The position numbers were made by a program, and so were the translations under genes. 64,000 bases of DNA, taken from contig CACZFF010000004.1 in NCBI GenBank assembly GCA_902780385.1, forward strand, positions 1 to 64,000, written 5' to 3'. Numbering within the stretch: the first letter of the stretch is position 1; each line of letters begins with the position of its first letter. The notes below the pieces were generated by a model that saw only the letters and a list, made by a program, of their open reading frames with translations, was not told where the DNA came from and ran no database searches. The stretch is from an uncultured Lachnospiraceae bacterium. GTDB taxonomy: Bacteria > Bacillota > Clostridia > Lachnospirales > Lachnospiraceae. This document shows, piece after piece, positions 1 to 8,968 of the stretch.

Positions 1-90
1 CGATCTGAAGGGGCATTCATCATCGTTTGTGCCGAAGGAGGTCGGGACGACTGTAAAGGAGGGCCGGGCTCCGCCCGGCATGAACTGAAG

Positions 91-148
91 TATGAAAAAC
101 ACTTTCATGCGCAAGACAGTATGAAAAACACTTTCATGCGCAAGACAG
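91..148. repeat. Tandem 29-bp direct repeat
   Basis: Two exact back-to-back 29-bp copies (91-119 and 120-148). Each contains a small dyad, TGAAA...TTTCA. A GC-rich hairpin (63-79) lies just to the left. The first 153 bases are open in one plus-strand frame, and a minus-strand frame is also open to the left edge, so the edge may contain the tail of another gene. I cannot tell which frame, if any, is real. The repeat sits downstream of the ABC ATPase gene. Confidence 0.85.
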
Positions 149-196
149 CATAAAAGCATTTTTCTGAACAAAACAGTGTCAAAACAGCACCCTTCT

Positions 197-1039
197 TTAT
201 TTCTTCTCAAGGTGTCTGCCCAGGCGCTCCAGGAAGACGTCTTCGAGTGTGGTTTCACGCATGCCGGCGCCGGGGCCGGCTTCCCGCAGGCAGCGGATGG
301 CCTCTTCTCTGTCATGGAAGAAGCGGCTGACAGTCTTTTCATCCGTGATCTCGTCGATGGCAAAGCGGCCGAGCTGATCGATCAGCTCGCGGGGAGGGGC
401 AACGGCATTGATCCTGCCCCGGTCCATCAGGGCGACGCGTTCGCAGAGAGTCTGTGCCTCTTCCATGTAGTGGGTAGTAAGAAGGACGGTCATGCCCCGG
501 TTCTGGAGCTGACGCAGCAGGGTCCAGGTCTGACGGCGTGACAGAGCGTCCATGCCTGCCGTGGGTTCGTCCAGCAGCAGGATGTCGGGCTCGGTCATGA
601 GAGCGCGGCAGATCATGAGCTTGCGCTTCATACCGCCTGAGAGATGGCGGACAGTGCGCCGGCGGTATTCCAGAAGCCCTGTGAAATCCAGCAGTTCCTC
701 TGTCTTTTCCCTGATCCGGCGCCGCTTCATGAAGTAGAGGCGGCCCTGGTATTCCATGACTTCCTCCATGGTCATATCCTGGCGCATGGAATATTCCTGG
801 GTGATCACGCTGAGCCGGCGTTTCTGGGCATGGGCGCGTCGGTCGAGCACATTGCCGTCCAGAAGGATCCTGCCCTCTGTAGGCAGAAGAACCGTCGACA
901 GCATGCTGATCGTGGTCGTCTTGCCGGCACCGTTCGGACCCAGCAGACCGAAAAACTCTCCGTCTTTGATCGTCAGGTCAACATGATCCACTGCCGTGAA
1001 AGTCCCGAATTTCTTTGTGAGTCCCTGTATCTCAATCAT
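197..1039 (-). CDS. ABC transporter ATP-binding protein (drug/Nod-factor export type)
   Basis: A 280-residue cytoplasmic ABC ATPase that would energise an export or multidrug permease. Visible motifs in order are Walker A (GPNGAGKTT, about residue 34), the signature LSGGM, Walker B with ILLLDEPTAGMD, and the switch His in LLTTHYMEEA. The C-terminal tail ends in TTLEDVFLERLG, which is typical of the DrrA/NodI/CcmA-like branch. The start follows an AGGA site. It lies 66 bp downstream of cbiL on the same strand, but nothing in it points to cobalamin. Its permease partner would be expected next on the minus strand, beyond the left edge. The family is secure; the substrate is unknown. Confidence 0.9.
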   Translation of the reverse strand: MIEIQGLTKKFGTFTAVDHVDLTIKDGEFFGLLGPNGAGKTTTISMLSTVLLPTEGRILLDGNVLDRRAHAQKRRLSVITQEYSMRQDMTMEEVMEYQGRLYFMKRRRIREKTEELLDFTGLLEYRRRTVRHLSGGMKRKLMICRALMTEPDILLLDEPTAGMDALSRRQTWTLLRQLQNRGMTVLLTTHYMEEAQTLCERVALMDRGRINAVAPPRELIDQLGRFAIDEITDEKTVSRFFHDREEAIRCLREAGPGAGMRETTLEDVFLERLGRHLEKK

Positions 1040-1105
1040 CGTTTTTCCTGTCTGCTGATAAACTTCACATGCTTTTATGGAGTCCTGTGAACATGCCGGT
1101 AAGTA

Positions 1106-1795
1106 TCAGCCGTGTTTTTCCTTGGCGATCACCAGAGAAAAATACCCTGCGTCATCGGGGATCTCCTCTGCACTGTGATAGACTTTCTCGTTGGCCATAC
1201 CGCAGTTTTCCACGCAGCCGACCTGGCGTCCGCTGGCCATGAGAAGTTCCTTTGTCTCCTTCATGTGACTGGCGGATTTCATCAATACATAAGTGCCGGC
1301 AAGATCCAGCGCCTCTCCTTTTTTGTGGGAAGCGGGAATCACATGAAGCGGCTCATTCCACTCGGTAAGGGAAATATTCAGCCTCGCGGCGGCTGCGCAG
1401 AAAGAGGGAATACCGCTGACCAGTTCCACCCGGTATCCGTCCTCTTCCAGAATGTGCTGCAGATAGCTGAAGGTGCAGTAGATCGTCGAATCACCCAGCG
1501 TCAGATAGACGACATTTTTACCCTGGTCAAGATATTTTTCCAGCAGCTTTGCACCCTTCCGATGCTCCTCCTCAATCTTTGCCCGATCCCTGACCATGGG
1601 CATGTAGATTGGTACCAGGGTCTTTTCGGCGATTTCCGGTACGGCTGCTGCGGCAATTTTGTAGGCGACAGAGTTTTTCACTTCTTTCCCCGGAACTGCA
1701 ATCACCTCGTTTTCCCGTATCAGGCGGACTGCCTTCAAGGTCATCAGTTCCGGATCTCCGGGACCCACACCGACGCCGTATGCTATTCCTCTCAT
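1106..1795 (-). CDS. cbiL: Cobalt-precorrin-2 C20-methyltransferase CbiL
   Basis: SAM-dependent methyltransferase that adds the C20 methyl group to cobalt-factor II/precorrin-2, an early step of anaerobic corrin synthesis in the cytoplasm. The 229-residue protein opens with the SAM-binding GVGVGPGDPELMTLKAV motif. It also has VYLTLGDSTIYCTF and SGIPSFCAAAARL, both hallmarks of the precorrin methylase fold, and its length matches the family. I chose the ATG at 1795 because GGGAAGGT lies about 10 nt upstream. A longer in-frame opening to 1963 would run close to cbiK without a good ribosome site. It follows cbiK by 107 bp, fitting a cbiK-cbiL transcription unit whose product order follows the pathway. 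Confidence 0.95.
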   Translation of the reverse strand: MRGIAYGVGVGPGDPELMTLKAVRLIRENEVIAVPGKEVKNSVAYKIAAAAVPEIAEKTLVPIYMPMVRDRAKIEEEHRKGAKLLEKYLDQGKNVVYLTLGDSTIYCTFSYLQHILEEDGYRVELVSGIPSFCAAAARLNISLTEWNEPLHVIPASHKKGEALDLAGTYVLMKSASHMKETKELLMASGRQVGCVENCGMANEKVYHSAEEIPDDAGYFSLVIAKEKHG

Positions 1796-1902
1796 AAATA
1801 ATACCTTCCCGTCACGAATACAAGTCGATTGCAGGATTTCCTGCAGGCGCATGGTCTGGTGTACCTGGTCATACGCTGTCTGGGCACATTTTGGGCTCAG
1901 AT

Positions 1903-2763
1903 TTACTTTTCCTCCATACACTGAGCGGCGTGGGCTGCAAAAAGATCCTGCACCTCTTCCCATTCCCCGATGCCGCGAACTACAGTTTCCACCTGAAAGC
2001 CGCTGCGTGTAAAAATGTTCTTCCAGGAGTCTTCATCCTCTCCGGCGAGGTCATTTCTGGCGTGGTCGCCGGCAACAACCATGAAAGGAGCCAGGATGAC
2101 TTTCCGGAATCCTCTTTCTTTGATCACGGGAAGGATCTCACTGATTTCAGGCTCGCCCTCCACCGTCGCAACAAAATAATTGTCCGCCCCTGTGTCGCGC
2201 AGAGTCTGCTGCAAAACTGCGAAAACCGCGTTGTCATGGATGTCCCTGGCGGACGGGCTTTCAGCCTTTACATCCGCCGGGATGGGCTTTTTCTTCTTTT
2301 CATTTCCGTGCCCCATGAGGACAACCGCAGTGTCCGGTTCTGGGGCGGGAAGATTGCGTCGGATCGCGTCCGCCATTGTACAGAAGTCGGCATCGTCCGA
2401 AAGGAGAGGCTTTCCGACTTTAAGTTTGTCAAAAGAGGAGGCGGCTTCCCGGATTGTCTCCATCAGTCTGCGATGCTCGAAGCCATGCATCAGGTACAGG
2501 GGCTGCACGATCAGCTGCCGTATGCCCTTCTCCTGTGCCTTCTGCATTGCCTGCTCCGGGCTGTCTATTTTCAGACCGTCTCTTTCCAGAAGCTTTTTTC
2601 GGATCATGCGGCTGGTAAAACATCGCTGTATGGTGCAGTCGGGAAATCTGTCCGCGATCCGCCGCTCGATGGCGCCGATGGTTTTTTCGCGGGTATCCGC
2701 AAAGGAAGTGCCGAAACTCACGGCGAGCAGAAGTTTCTGATCATTTGCTGTAGTAATGTTCAT
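1903..2763 (-). CDS. cbiK: Anaerobic sirohydrochlorin cobaltochelatase CbiK (cytoplasmic)
   Basis: Class II, ATP-independent chelatase that inserts cobalt into sirohydrochlorin, the committing step of the anaerobic pathway. The 286 residues contain LLAVSFGTSF near the N-terminus, the first metal-binding His in VLMGHGN, and the second in MVVAGDHARNDLAGEDEDSWK. These correspond to the two catalytic histidines of Salmonella CbiK. No signal peptide is present. The start at 2763 has GGAG 10 nt upstream; an in-frame ATG at 2802 is possible but has a weaker site. It diverges from the CoA-transferase at 2851. A separate exported protein in this window (28.9-31.8 kb) carries two more copies of this domain. 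Confidence 0.95.
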   Translation of the reverse strand: MNITTANDQKLLLAVSFGTSFADTREKTIGAIERRIADRFPDCTIQRCFTSRMIRKKLLERDGLKIDSPEQAMQKAQEKGIRQLIVQPLYLMHGFEHRRLMETIREAASSFDKLKVGKPLLSDDADFCTMADAIRRNLPAPEPDTAVVLMGHGNEKKKKPIPADVKAESPSARDIHDNAVFAVLQQTLRDTGADNYFVATVEGEPEISEILPVIKERGFRKVILAPFMVVAGDHARNDLAGEDEDSWKNIFTRSGFQVETVVRGIGEWEEVQDLFAAHAAQCMEEK

Positions 2764-2850
2764 CCTGTTTTTTCTCCAATGGTCAAAACATTTTCCGGCC
2801 ATCCTGCATTATCGTGCTAAAATATAGGAAAGACGGAAAGGAGAATTGCA

Positions 2851-4104
2851 ATGGGCGCTTTAGACGGATACAAAGTACTTGATTTTACAACCCTTCTTCC
2901 CGGGCCTTATGCCACGATGACGCTGGCGGATCTGGGCGCGGAGGTGCTCAAGGTGAGCGGTCGCGGCAAATATGATCTGGTGGTCAACTGGCCTCCGGTG
3001 ATCGAAGGCGCAAAGGTGACCGGCGCGCAGGCCTGGCTGGGCCGCAACAAAAAGACTATTTTTCTGAATCTGAAAAAACCTGCCGCCGTGGAGGCGGTCA
3101 AAAAGCTGGTCATGGAATATGACATCGTGGTCGAGCAGTTCCGGCCCGGCGTCATGGACAAGCTGGGCGTAGGCTATGAAGAGCTGCGCAAAGTCAATCC
3201 GAGGCTGATCTACTGCGCGATCACAGGCTACGGCCAGAAGGGTCCTTTTGCCATGAAGGCAGGTCACGATATCAATTATCTGTCCCGCGCCGGCATCGCG
3301 TGGGCAGCCGGAAGGAAGGCGGGCGGACCCGGCCTCTATAACTTCCAGATCGCGGACGTTGCGGGCGGTTCCATGAACGCTGTTTCCAGTATTCTCGCGG
3401 CGATCATTTACCGCGAGAGAACGGGGGAAGGACAGTTTATCGACGTCTCCATGCAGGACAGCGTCATCCCCTTCAACTCCATGGACGGCGCAAGTTATTT
3501 CGCAGGCGGTCCCATGCCCACGCGGGAGAGCGGCATGCTGAACGGTGGAGGCATCTATGATTTCTATGAGACCTCCGACGGCAGATTTATGAGCGTCGGC
3601 TCTCTGGAGCCCAAGTTTTTCGCGGCTCTTTGTGAGGGCCTCGGACATCCGGAATGGAAGGACGGAAAGATCCTGAAAACCGACGCCGCAATGGTCAAGC
3701 AGACCTTCCGCGAAGTATTTAAGACAAAGACACGCGACGAGTGGACCGCGATTTTCGGGGAACTCGATGCCTGTGTCGAACCCGTCATGGATCTGGAGGA
3801 AGTATCGAAGGATGACCACCTCGTGCAGCGGGGAATGTGGCCGTCCGTTGAAGTCCCTGTCTCAGCTTGCTCTGCCTCTTTAGACAGCACCGGTGGTTCC
3901 GGCCGCTCTGCTTCATCTGAACCAGCCGATAATTCCGGCCCGGGCGAATCCGGCACAATCCGCATCACCCAGATGGGCTGTCCCATGCATCTCTCCGCCT
4001 GCCCGCCCCGTTACGACCACGCAGGATATCCGGAAGGTTACCACACCGAACAGATTCTGCAGTCGCTGGGCTATACTCCTGAAGAGATTGCCGGGATGAC
4101 CTGA
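2851..4104 (+). CDS. CaiB/BaiF family CoA-transferase
   Basis: Family III CoA-transferase, 417 residues, moving CoA between carboxylic acids in the cytoplasm. N-terminal DFTTLLPGPYATMTLADLGAEV and GRNKKTIFLNLK are family signatures. Asp169 in QIADVAGGSMNA matches the Asp that forms the acyl anhydride intermediate in formyl-CoA transferase. Near the C-terminus (about 335-375) is a Ser/Gly-rich low-complexity stretch that is unusual for the fold and probably a surface loop. It starts after AAAGGAG. It lies divergent from cbiK and convergent with cbiB, so it interrupts the cobalamin region without an evident functional link. The acyl substrate cannot be predicted. Confidence 0.85.
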   Translation: MGALDGYKVLDFTTLLPGPYATMTLADLGAEVLKVSGRGKYDLVVNWPPVIEGAKVTGAQAWLGRNKKTIFLNLKKPAAVEAVKKLVMEYDIVVEQFRPGVMDKLGVGYEELRKVNPRLIYCAITGYGQKGPFAMKAGHDINYLSRAGIAWAAGRKAGGPGLYNFQIADVAGGSMNAVSSILAAIIYRERTGEGQFIDVSMQDSVIPFNSMDGASYFAGGPMPTRESGMLNGGGIYDFYETSDGRFMSVGSLEPKFFAALCEGLGHPEWKDGKILKTDAAMVKQTFREVFKTKTRDEWTAIFGELDACVEPVMDLEEVSKDDHLVQRGMWPSVEVPVSACSASLDSTGGSGRSASSEPADNSGPGESGTIRITQMGCPMHLSACPPRYDHAGYPEGYHTEQILQSLGYTPEEIAGMT

Positions 4105-4237
4105 TGAATACAGAACGTCTTCGCATCCATGCAAAAGACCGGAATGTCTGAGCCGCTGTCCGTAAAAGCGGATGTCTTTCGGATTCTGTCCTGATTGCAT
4201 AAAGGCATAAAGATATATATCGAAAGATCATAATCAG

Positions 4238-4290
4238 TACGCAAAACGCATTATAGCTTCCTGTTGCTATGCGTTTTGCGTATTCTTTTT
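4238..4290 (+). terminator. Intrinsic terminator after CoA-transferase
   Basis: A 13-bp perfect stem (4238-4250 with 4270-4282) is followed by TTCTTTTT on the plus strand. It lies between the convergent CoA-transferase and cbiB genes. The minus-strand side has no T-run, so it mainly serves the plus-strand gene. Bases 4105-4237 show nothing else. Confidence 0.85.
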
Positions 4291-4292
4291 CT

Positions 4293-5342
4293 TCAAGGCA
4301 TAATTCCAGCAAAAATGAGGAGTATGATCCCGACCGCAAACATAAGGAATGTTGTGCGGTTCATCAGGTGTACGGAACGGGTAATATCTTCCGGCTCCAC
4401 TCTTCTGCCGCCGTCGCCGATCTCGGCTTTGTGGTGTACCTCACCGAAATACCAGGTGTCTCCCAGCAGGCGCAGATGCAGGGCTCCGGCGCAGACGGAT
4501 TCTGTCTGGGCGGAATTGGGGCTGGGACTCTTGAGGCGGTCCCGGCGCCAGATGCGATAAGCTGCTGCTCCGTCGGGAATCCGGACTGTCTGTCCGGCTG
4601 CAGCGACGCAGTCTTTCCCCGACAGATAAGATGCCAGGATCATAAAGAGAGCTGTCAGTCTGGCGGGAATAAAATTCATTATATCATCCAGGCGCGCTGC
4701 CGCTGTCCCAAAATACATATAGCGGGCGTTTTTATACCCCGTCATGGAATCCATGGTATTCACCGCTTTGTAAAAAATACCCCCGATCCCTCCAAACAGA
4801 ATCATGTAAAAGAGGGGTGCCGTCACACCGTCAGAGGTGTTCTCGGCCACAGTTTCCACTGCAGCTTTCGCAATGCCTTCTTCATCCAGGCGCTCTGTGT
4901 CGCGTCCCACGATCATGGAGACCGCTTTGCGGGCACCTTCGATATCGCCTCGCAGCAGGGGATCCCGTACAGAATAGCCGGCCTCCCCGAGACTGCGCAG
5001 GGCAAGGAGGCGTCCGCACAGTATCCCCTCAAACAAGAGCCGCAGGAAGGGATGAATCCGGCCGCACACTATCAGCAAAATAATGATCAGGCCAGTGCTC
5101 ACAAAAAGCACAAGCAAAACCATCAGTGCGCCCGCGATGCGCTCCCGGGTATGAGAGTTTTGTTCCCGGCAGGGCGGAACAGCAAGGATCCGGCGAAGGA
5201 TCTTTTCAAAGAGACTGATGAGGGTTCCGACTCCCTGCACAGGATGCCAGAGCCAGTGAGGATCCCCGATCAGCAGGTCTACCGCAGCCGCAATGAAAAG
5301 CACGATTATTCTGTTTTGCATCGACTGCTGCAAATAGTCCAT
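4293..5342 (-). CDS. cbiB: Adenosylcobinamide-phosphate synthase CbiB (CobD type)
   Basis: Integral membrane enzyme joining aminopropanol (or its phosphate) to adenosylcobyric acid. The 349 residues start with AAAVDLLIGDPHWLWHPVQ, the family N-terminal signature. GRDTERLDE, AAVETVAENTSDGVTAPLFY and AVNTMDSMTGYKN follow, with several hydrophobic segments throughout, including a C-terminal FAVGIILLIFAGI helix. The start at 5342 follows GAGGA, and the ATG lies directly beside the stop of the upstream ABC-CbiA gene, so the two are probably translationally coupled. It is the last gene of the long cbi operon. Confidence 0.95.
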   Translation of the reverse strand: MDYLQQSMQNRIIVLFIAAAVDLLIGDPHWLWHPVQGVGTLISLFEKILRRILAVPPCREQNSHTRERIAGALMVLLVLFVSTGLIIILLIVCGRIHPFLRLLFEGILCGRLLALRSLGEAGYSVRDPLLRGDIEGARKAVSMIVGRDTERLDEEGIAKAAVETVAENTSDGVTAPLFYMILFGGIGGIFYKAVNTMDSMTGYKNARYMYFGTAAARLDDIMNFIPARLTALFMILASYLSGKDCVAAAGQTVRIPDGAAAYRIWRRDRLKSPSPNSAQTESVCAGALHLRLLGDTWYFGEVHHKAEIGDGGRRVEPEDITRSVHLMNRTTFLMFAVGIILLIFAGIMP

Positions 5343-5345
5343 TTC

Positions 5346-7757
5346 TCATTTCCTCGAAAATTGTCTGCATTTTTCCACAAAGGCGGCTGCAAAATCCGGG
5401 TCGGACCGGTAATAGAGATGGGGGAATCCGGCCATGATATTGTCCTGCACGACCATGCAGTCCCAGGAGCGCCTGCGCCCCGGCTTACGGGCGGTGCAGG
5501 CATTGCCGTTGTCCGTGGAGTCAAAATAATGGAATTCGTGCCCGCGGATGCGGTGTCCTTCCTTAAGGCAGCCTGCCTCGCCGCTCTGACCGTCTTTTTT
5601 CTCCAATTCAATATAGCCGAAGCGGACGAGCTTATCTGTCATGCGGCAGGTGCCGGGCAGAAGGCCGCACATTTTCCAGGTCTTTTGATCTGCCCCGTCT
5701 TTGCCGGCTGTCCTGTCTGCCAGGACCAGATTCTCCTGCAGATACATAAAGCCTCCGCATTCGGCCAGAAGGGGCATGCCTTTTGCGGCACATTCGCAGA
5801 TCTGCGCCTTCATCTCTTCGTTCTGCGCAAGAGCCTGGGCATGCAGTTCGGGATAGCCGCCGCCCAGCAGCAGTCCGTCCGCCGCGGGAAGTGTCCTGTC
5901 GTGAACCGGGGAGAAAAAAACCAGTTCTGCGCCGCATTCCTGCAGCATCTCCAGATTGTCTTCGTAATAAAAGCTGAAGGCTTCGTCGCGGGCGACCGCG
6001 ATGCGGGGAACAATTTGTTTTTCCCCTGCCGGATCAGCTTTTTTTTCACTTTTTTCACTTGCCCCGGAGGAAGTCAGAGCAATGTCGGCCTTTTTTCCGG
6101 CGGATTCGGAGGGTGTCCGGATAGCAGGCGCCGTGGAAGCCAGATCAAGCAATGCTTCCTGGTCAATGGTATTTTCCAGGGTATCCGCAAGATGATCGAT
6201 CTGCTCCTGAAGGCCGGTCAGTTCTTCGGGCTGCAGCAGCCCCAGATGACGGCTCCCCCAGGAAAGGCTGTCGTCCTGCGGAAGATAGCCGATGACTTTG
6301 AGGTCCGTGTCCTCCTCGATCCATTTTTTCATCACGGGGAACATGCCCGGAGAGATGCGGTTCAGGATGACACCACGGATCCTGCGGTTTTCTTTTTCAT
6401 AATCCACTAAGCCCCTGAGCAGGGCAACCACGGATCGGCTCATTCCTTTGGCATTTAGGGTCAAAATGACCGGTGTATCGGTCTGCTGTGCCAGGTCAAA
6501 GGAAGAGGCCTCCATGCCGGAGGCTCCGGTGCCGTCAAAATAGCCCATAACACCTTCAATGACAGCTATGCCCGCCCCGTTTTTGGCCACTGCGCGTGCC
6601 AGAGTCGCCGCTGTGGTATTTGCGGCATTTTCCGAGTCCTCGGGGGAGAAGAAGGTGTCCAGGTTGCGGGAGGGAATGCCAAGCACCTGCCTGTGGAACA
6701 TGGGGTCGATATAATCCGGCCCGCATTTAAAGGCAGCCGGATGCAGGTTTTTTCTCTGCAGAAGACGCAGCAGGCCGCAGGTGACAAGTGTCTTGCCGCT
6801 TCCGCTCCCCGGCGCCGCGATCATCAGGCGGGGGATGGCGATTGATTCTGTCTCCTTTTCGTCAGCCTTGGAAGAGACTTTTTTACTTTCTGCGATAACC
6901 GCTTCCTCAGCAGTGTCTTCCTTCATTGGACGATCCGCATTCACACCGGATTCCTTTTCTGCAAAAAACAGGTCCAGACTGCCGTTTTTGGCATCAAATC
7001 TGCCCAGTGCAGGGTCCAGATCATAGAGCTTGCGAACCGTCTCGTCATCCAGGATTTCCGAAGGTTTCCCGCACGCAAAAATCTCCTCACCTCTCACGCA
7101 GATGATCCGGTCCGAGGTTTTCATCGCGAGGTCAATCTCATGAAGTGACATCACAACCGTAATGCCCTGCTCCCGGGACATCCTGTGAAGAATGGAGAGA
7201 AGTTCCAGCTTATGGCGAATATCCAGATAGGAAGTCGGCTCGTCGAGCACGATGATTTTCGGTTCCTGACAGATAGCCCGCGCGAGCAGGATTCTCTGGC
7301 GCTCACCGTCACTGACAGCATCAAAAGGTCTGTCGGAAAGGCCCTGTGCATGTACGGCTGCAAGCGCAGCCTCTACCTTCTGTTCATCGGCATCCGACAG
7401 GATACCCAGGCGTCCGGTGTAGGGATAGCGGCCCATGGCGGTCACGTCCCGGCAGGTCATCAGCTCCGTCTGTAGCCGGCCTGTCAGCATGACAGCCATA
7501 TTCCTGGCAAGATCCGCCGGACTGAACCGGTCCAGTTTTTTCGGCGAAGAGTCTTCCTCATCAGACAGAAAGATTTCCCCGCCCACCGGAAGCAGCTGAC
7601 GGGTGATCGTCTTGAGAATCGTGGACTTGCCTGATCCGTTGGGACCGACCAGGGTCACGATTTCCCCTCTCTGCACACCTATTTCAATCCCGTGGATCAG
7701 GGCCTTTCCGTTATAACCGACGACCAGATGGTCGAGCTGTAAATGATTCTTATCCAA
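5346..7757 (-). CDS. cbiA: Fusion: FecE/BtuD-type ABC ATPase + cobyrinate a,c-diamide synthase CbiA
   Basis: One 803-residue frame encodes two proteins usually made separately. Residues 1-265 are an ABC ATPase of the iron/B12 uptake type, with Walker A GPNGSGKST at 38-46, signature SDGER near 149, Walker B IIVLDEPTSYLD near 168 and VVMSLHEIDLA. A charged linker (about 266-308) leads to CbiA (309-803), with its own P-loop APGSGSGKT, FKCGPDYIDPMFH, and a C-terminal class I glutamine amidotransferase domain (nucleophile Cys667 in LLAECGGF; EFHYFD near 741). CbiA amidates side chains a and c of cobyrinate. A second low-complexity linker (541-583) splits the CbiA halves. The start is TTG with GGAAGG rather far upstream, so the exact start is uncertain. 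The permease and binding protein of the same transporter are the genes just upstream. Confidence 0.93.
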   Translation of the reverse strand: MDKNHLQLDHLVVGYNGKALIHGIEIGVQRGEIVTLVGPNGSGKSTILKTITRQLLPVGGEIFLSDEEDSSPKKLDRFSPADLARNMAVMLTGRLQTELMTCRDVTAMGRYPYTGRLGILSDADEQKVEAALAAVHAQGLSDRPFDAVSDGERQRILLARAICQEPKIIVLDEPTSYLDIRHKLELLSILHRMSREQGITVVMSLHEIDLAMKTSDRIICVRGEEIFACGKPSEILDDETVRKLYDLDPALGRFDAKNGSLDLFFAEKESGVNADRPMKEDTAEEAVIAESKKVSSKADEKETESIAIPRLMIAAPGSGSGKTLVTCGLLRLLQRKNLHPAAFKCGPDYIDPMFHRQVLGIPSRNLDTFFSPEDSENAANTTAATLARAVAKNGAGIAVIEGVMGYFDGTGASGMEASSFDLAQQTDTPVILTLNAKGMSRSVVALLRGLVDYEKENRRIRGVILNRISPGMFPVMKKWIEEDTDLKVIGYLPQDDSLSWGSRHLGLLQPEELTGLQEQIDHLADTLENTIDQEALLDLASTAPAIRTPSESAGKKADIALTSSGASEKSEKKADPAGEKQIVPRIAVARDEAFSFYYEDNLEMLQECGAELVFFSPVHDRTLPAADGLLLGGGYPELHAQALAQNEEMKAQICECAAKGMPLLAECGGFMYLQENLVLADRTAGKDGADQKTWKMCGLLPGTCRMTDKLVRFGYIELEKKDGQSGEAGCLKEGHRIRGHEFHYFDSTDNGNACTARKPGRRRSWDCMVVQDNIMAGFPHLYYRSDPDFAAAFVEKCRQFSRK

Positions 7758-7853
7758 GTTTTTGCGATATCCTTCCTGTATATAACGAATGAGTCTCTGA
7801 CGACGGGGTGGGATAAGGGTGACACAAAATCCTGTCTATATTTCGTTCCCGCT

Positions 7854-8897
7854 TTATCTGTTCTTTCGGATCAGCATGTAAATCACCACCGGTGCGCCCA
7901 GAATGGAAGTCACTGTGCTGATGTTGAGTTCGGTCGGTGAAAAGGCCATGCGGGCGATCAGGTCACTCACCATACAGAAGACGGCGCCGCCGAGGAAAGC
8001 GGCAGGAATCACGACAATGGGCTTTGATGTCCCGAGTGCACGCTTGACCAGAAACGGTACGGCGATACCGACAAAAGAGATGGGGCCGGCAAAGGCAGTC
8101 ACGCAGGCAGACAGAAGGCCTGAAAGTATGATCAGTTCCATCCGGAAGCGTTTGATATTGACGCCCATGCTCTGGGCATATGCCTCACCCATCTGGTAGG
8201 CACCGATTGGCTTAGCCAGCAGAAATACACAGAAGAAGGCAATTCCCACGATCATGGCTGCGGTCCCCGTCCCGCTCCAGTCCGCTCCGGAAAAGCTTCC
8301 CTGCGACCAGCCGTGCAGATTGACGATATCGGAATCCTCCGCGAAAGTCACGAGGAACTCCGTGATGGCACTGCAGATATAACCGATCATAATACCCGCG
8401 ACCAGAAGTCCCGCCATATGGCGCACTGCACGCGAAACCACAAGTATAAAAGCCGTGGACATCATGGCGCCGGCAAAGGCCGCCAGGATCAGAGCCCACG
8501 AAGAGGCAGTCCCGAAACGCCCGATGAGAAGGATCATGACGACGGCGACACACATCTTGGCACCGGAGGAAATACCCAGGACAAAGGGTCCCGCGATGGG
8601 ATTGCCGAAGAAGGTCTGCAGCAGGAAACCGGACAGGGCCAGAGCTCCTCCCAGAATGGCCGCCTGCAGAATGCGCGGCATGCGGATCTTCCAGATGATG
8701 CTGACCTCATTTGCTTCCCCCTGCCTCAGAAAAAGGATCCTGAGAATCCTTCCGACAGGGATGCTGACGCTGCCCGTATTGATATTCAAAATGATCATTG
8801 CCAGAAAGGCCGCTGCGAGCGCGGCAAACACCACTGTATAGCGTGTCCGCCGAAGTGCCTTCGCATGCGCGTATTCCGGCCTCTGTAGATTGTCCAT
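7854..8897 (-). CDS. FecCD/BtuC-family ABC transporter permease
   Basis: A 347-residue polytopic membrane permease of the siderophore/haem/B12 uptake family. Diagnostic stretches are RMPRILQAAILGGALALSG, TFFGNPIAGPFVLGISSGA, FRMELIILSG and GPISFVGIAVPFLVKRALG. About ten hydrophobic segments are visible. The start follows AGAGGA. It lies between the DUF896 gene and the ABC-CbiA fusion, whose ATPase half is its likely motor, and downstream of a binding-protein gene. Together they make a complete BtuFCD-like importer. Position within the cbi operon suggests a corrinoid or a corrin precursor as substrate; this is inference. Confidence 0.93.
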   Translation of the reverse strand: MDNLQRPEYAHAKALRRTRYTVVFAALAAAFLAMIILNINTGSVSIPVGRILRILFLRQGEANEVSIIWKIRMPRILQAAILGGALALSGFLLQTFFGNPIAGPFVLGISSGAKMCVAVVMILLIGRFGTASSWALILAAFAGAMMSTAFILVVSRAVRHMAGLLVAGIMIGYICSAITEFLVTFAEDSDIVNLHGWSQGSFSGADWSGTGTAAMIVGIAFFCVFLLAKPIGAYQMGEAYAQSMGVNIKRFRMELIILSGLLSACVTAFAGPISFVGIAVPFLVKRALGTSKPIVVIPAAFLGGAVFCMVSDLIARMAFSPTELNISTVTSILGAPVVIYMLIRKNR

Positions 8898-8968
8898 ATT
8901 CCTGTTCCTCTGCTTTTTTCACCGTCCGGTCATCTCCGGCAGGCCGGCAAAGCCGGTCCCGGATTATC

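Noticed and set aside
1796..1963. N-terminal extension of cbiL
   Set aside because: The added 56 residues match no precorrin methylase, and the ATG at 1795 has a good Shine-Dalgarno and begins exactly at the family's N-terminus.
4269..6410. 713-codon open frame on the plus strand
   Set aside because: It is wholly antisense to cbiB and the CbiA half of the fusion gene, whose protein motifs are unmistakable; its own translation shows no domain and no ribosome site.
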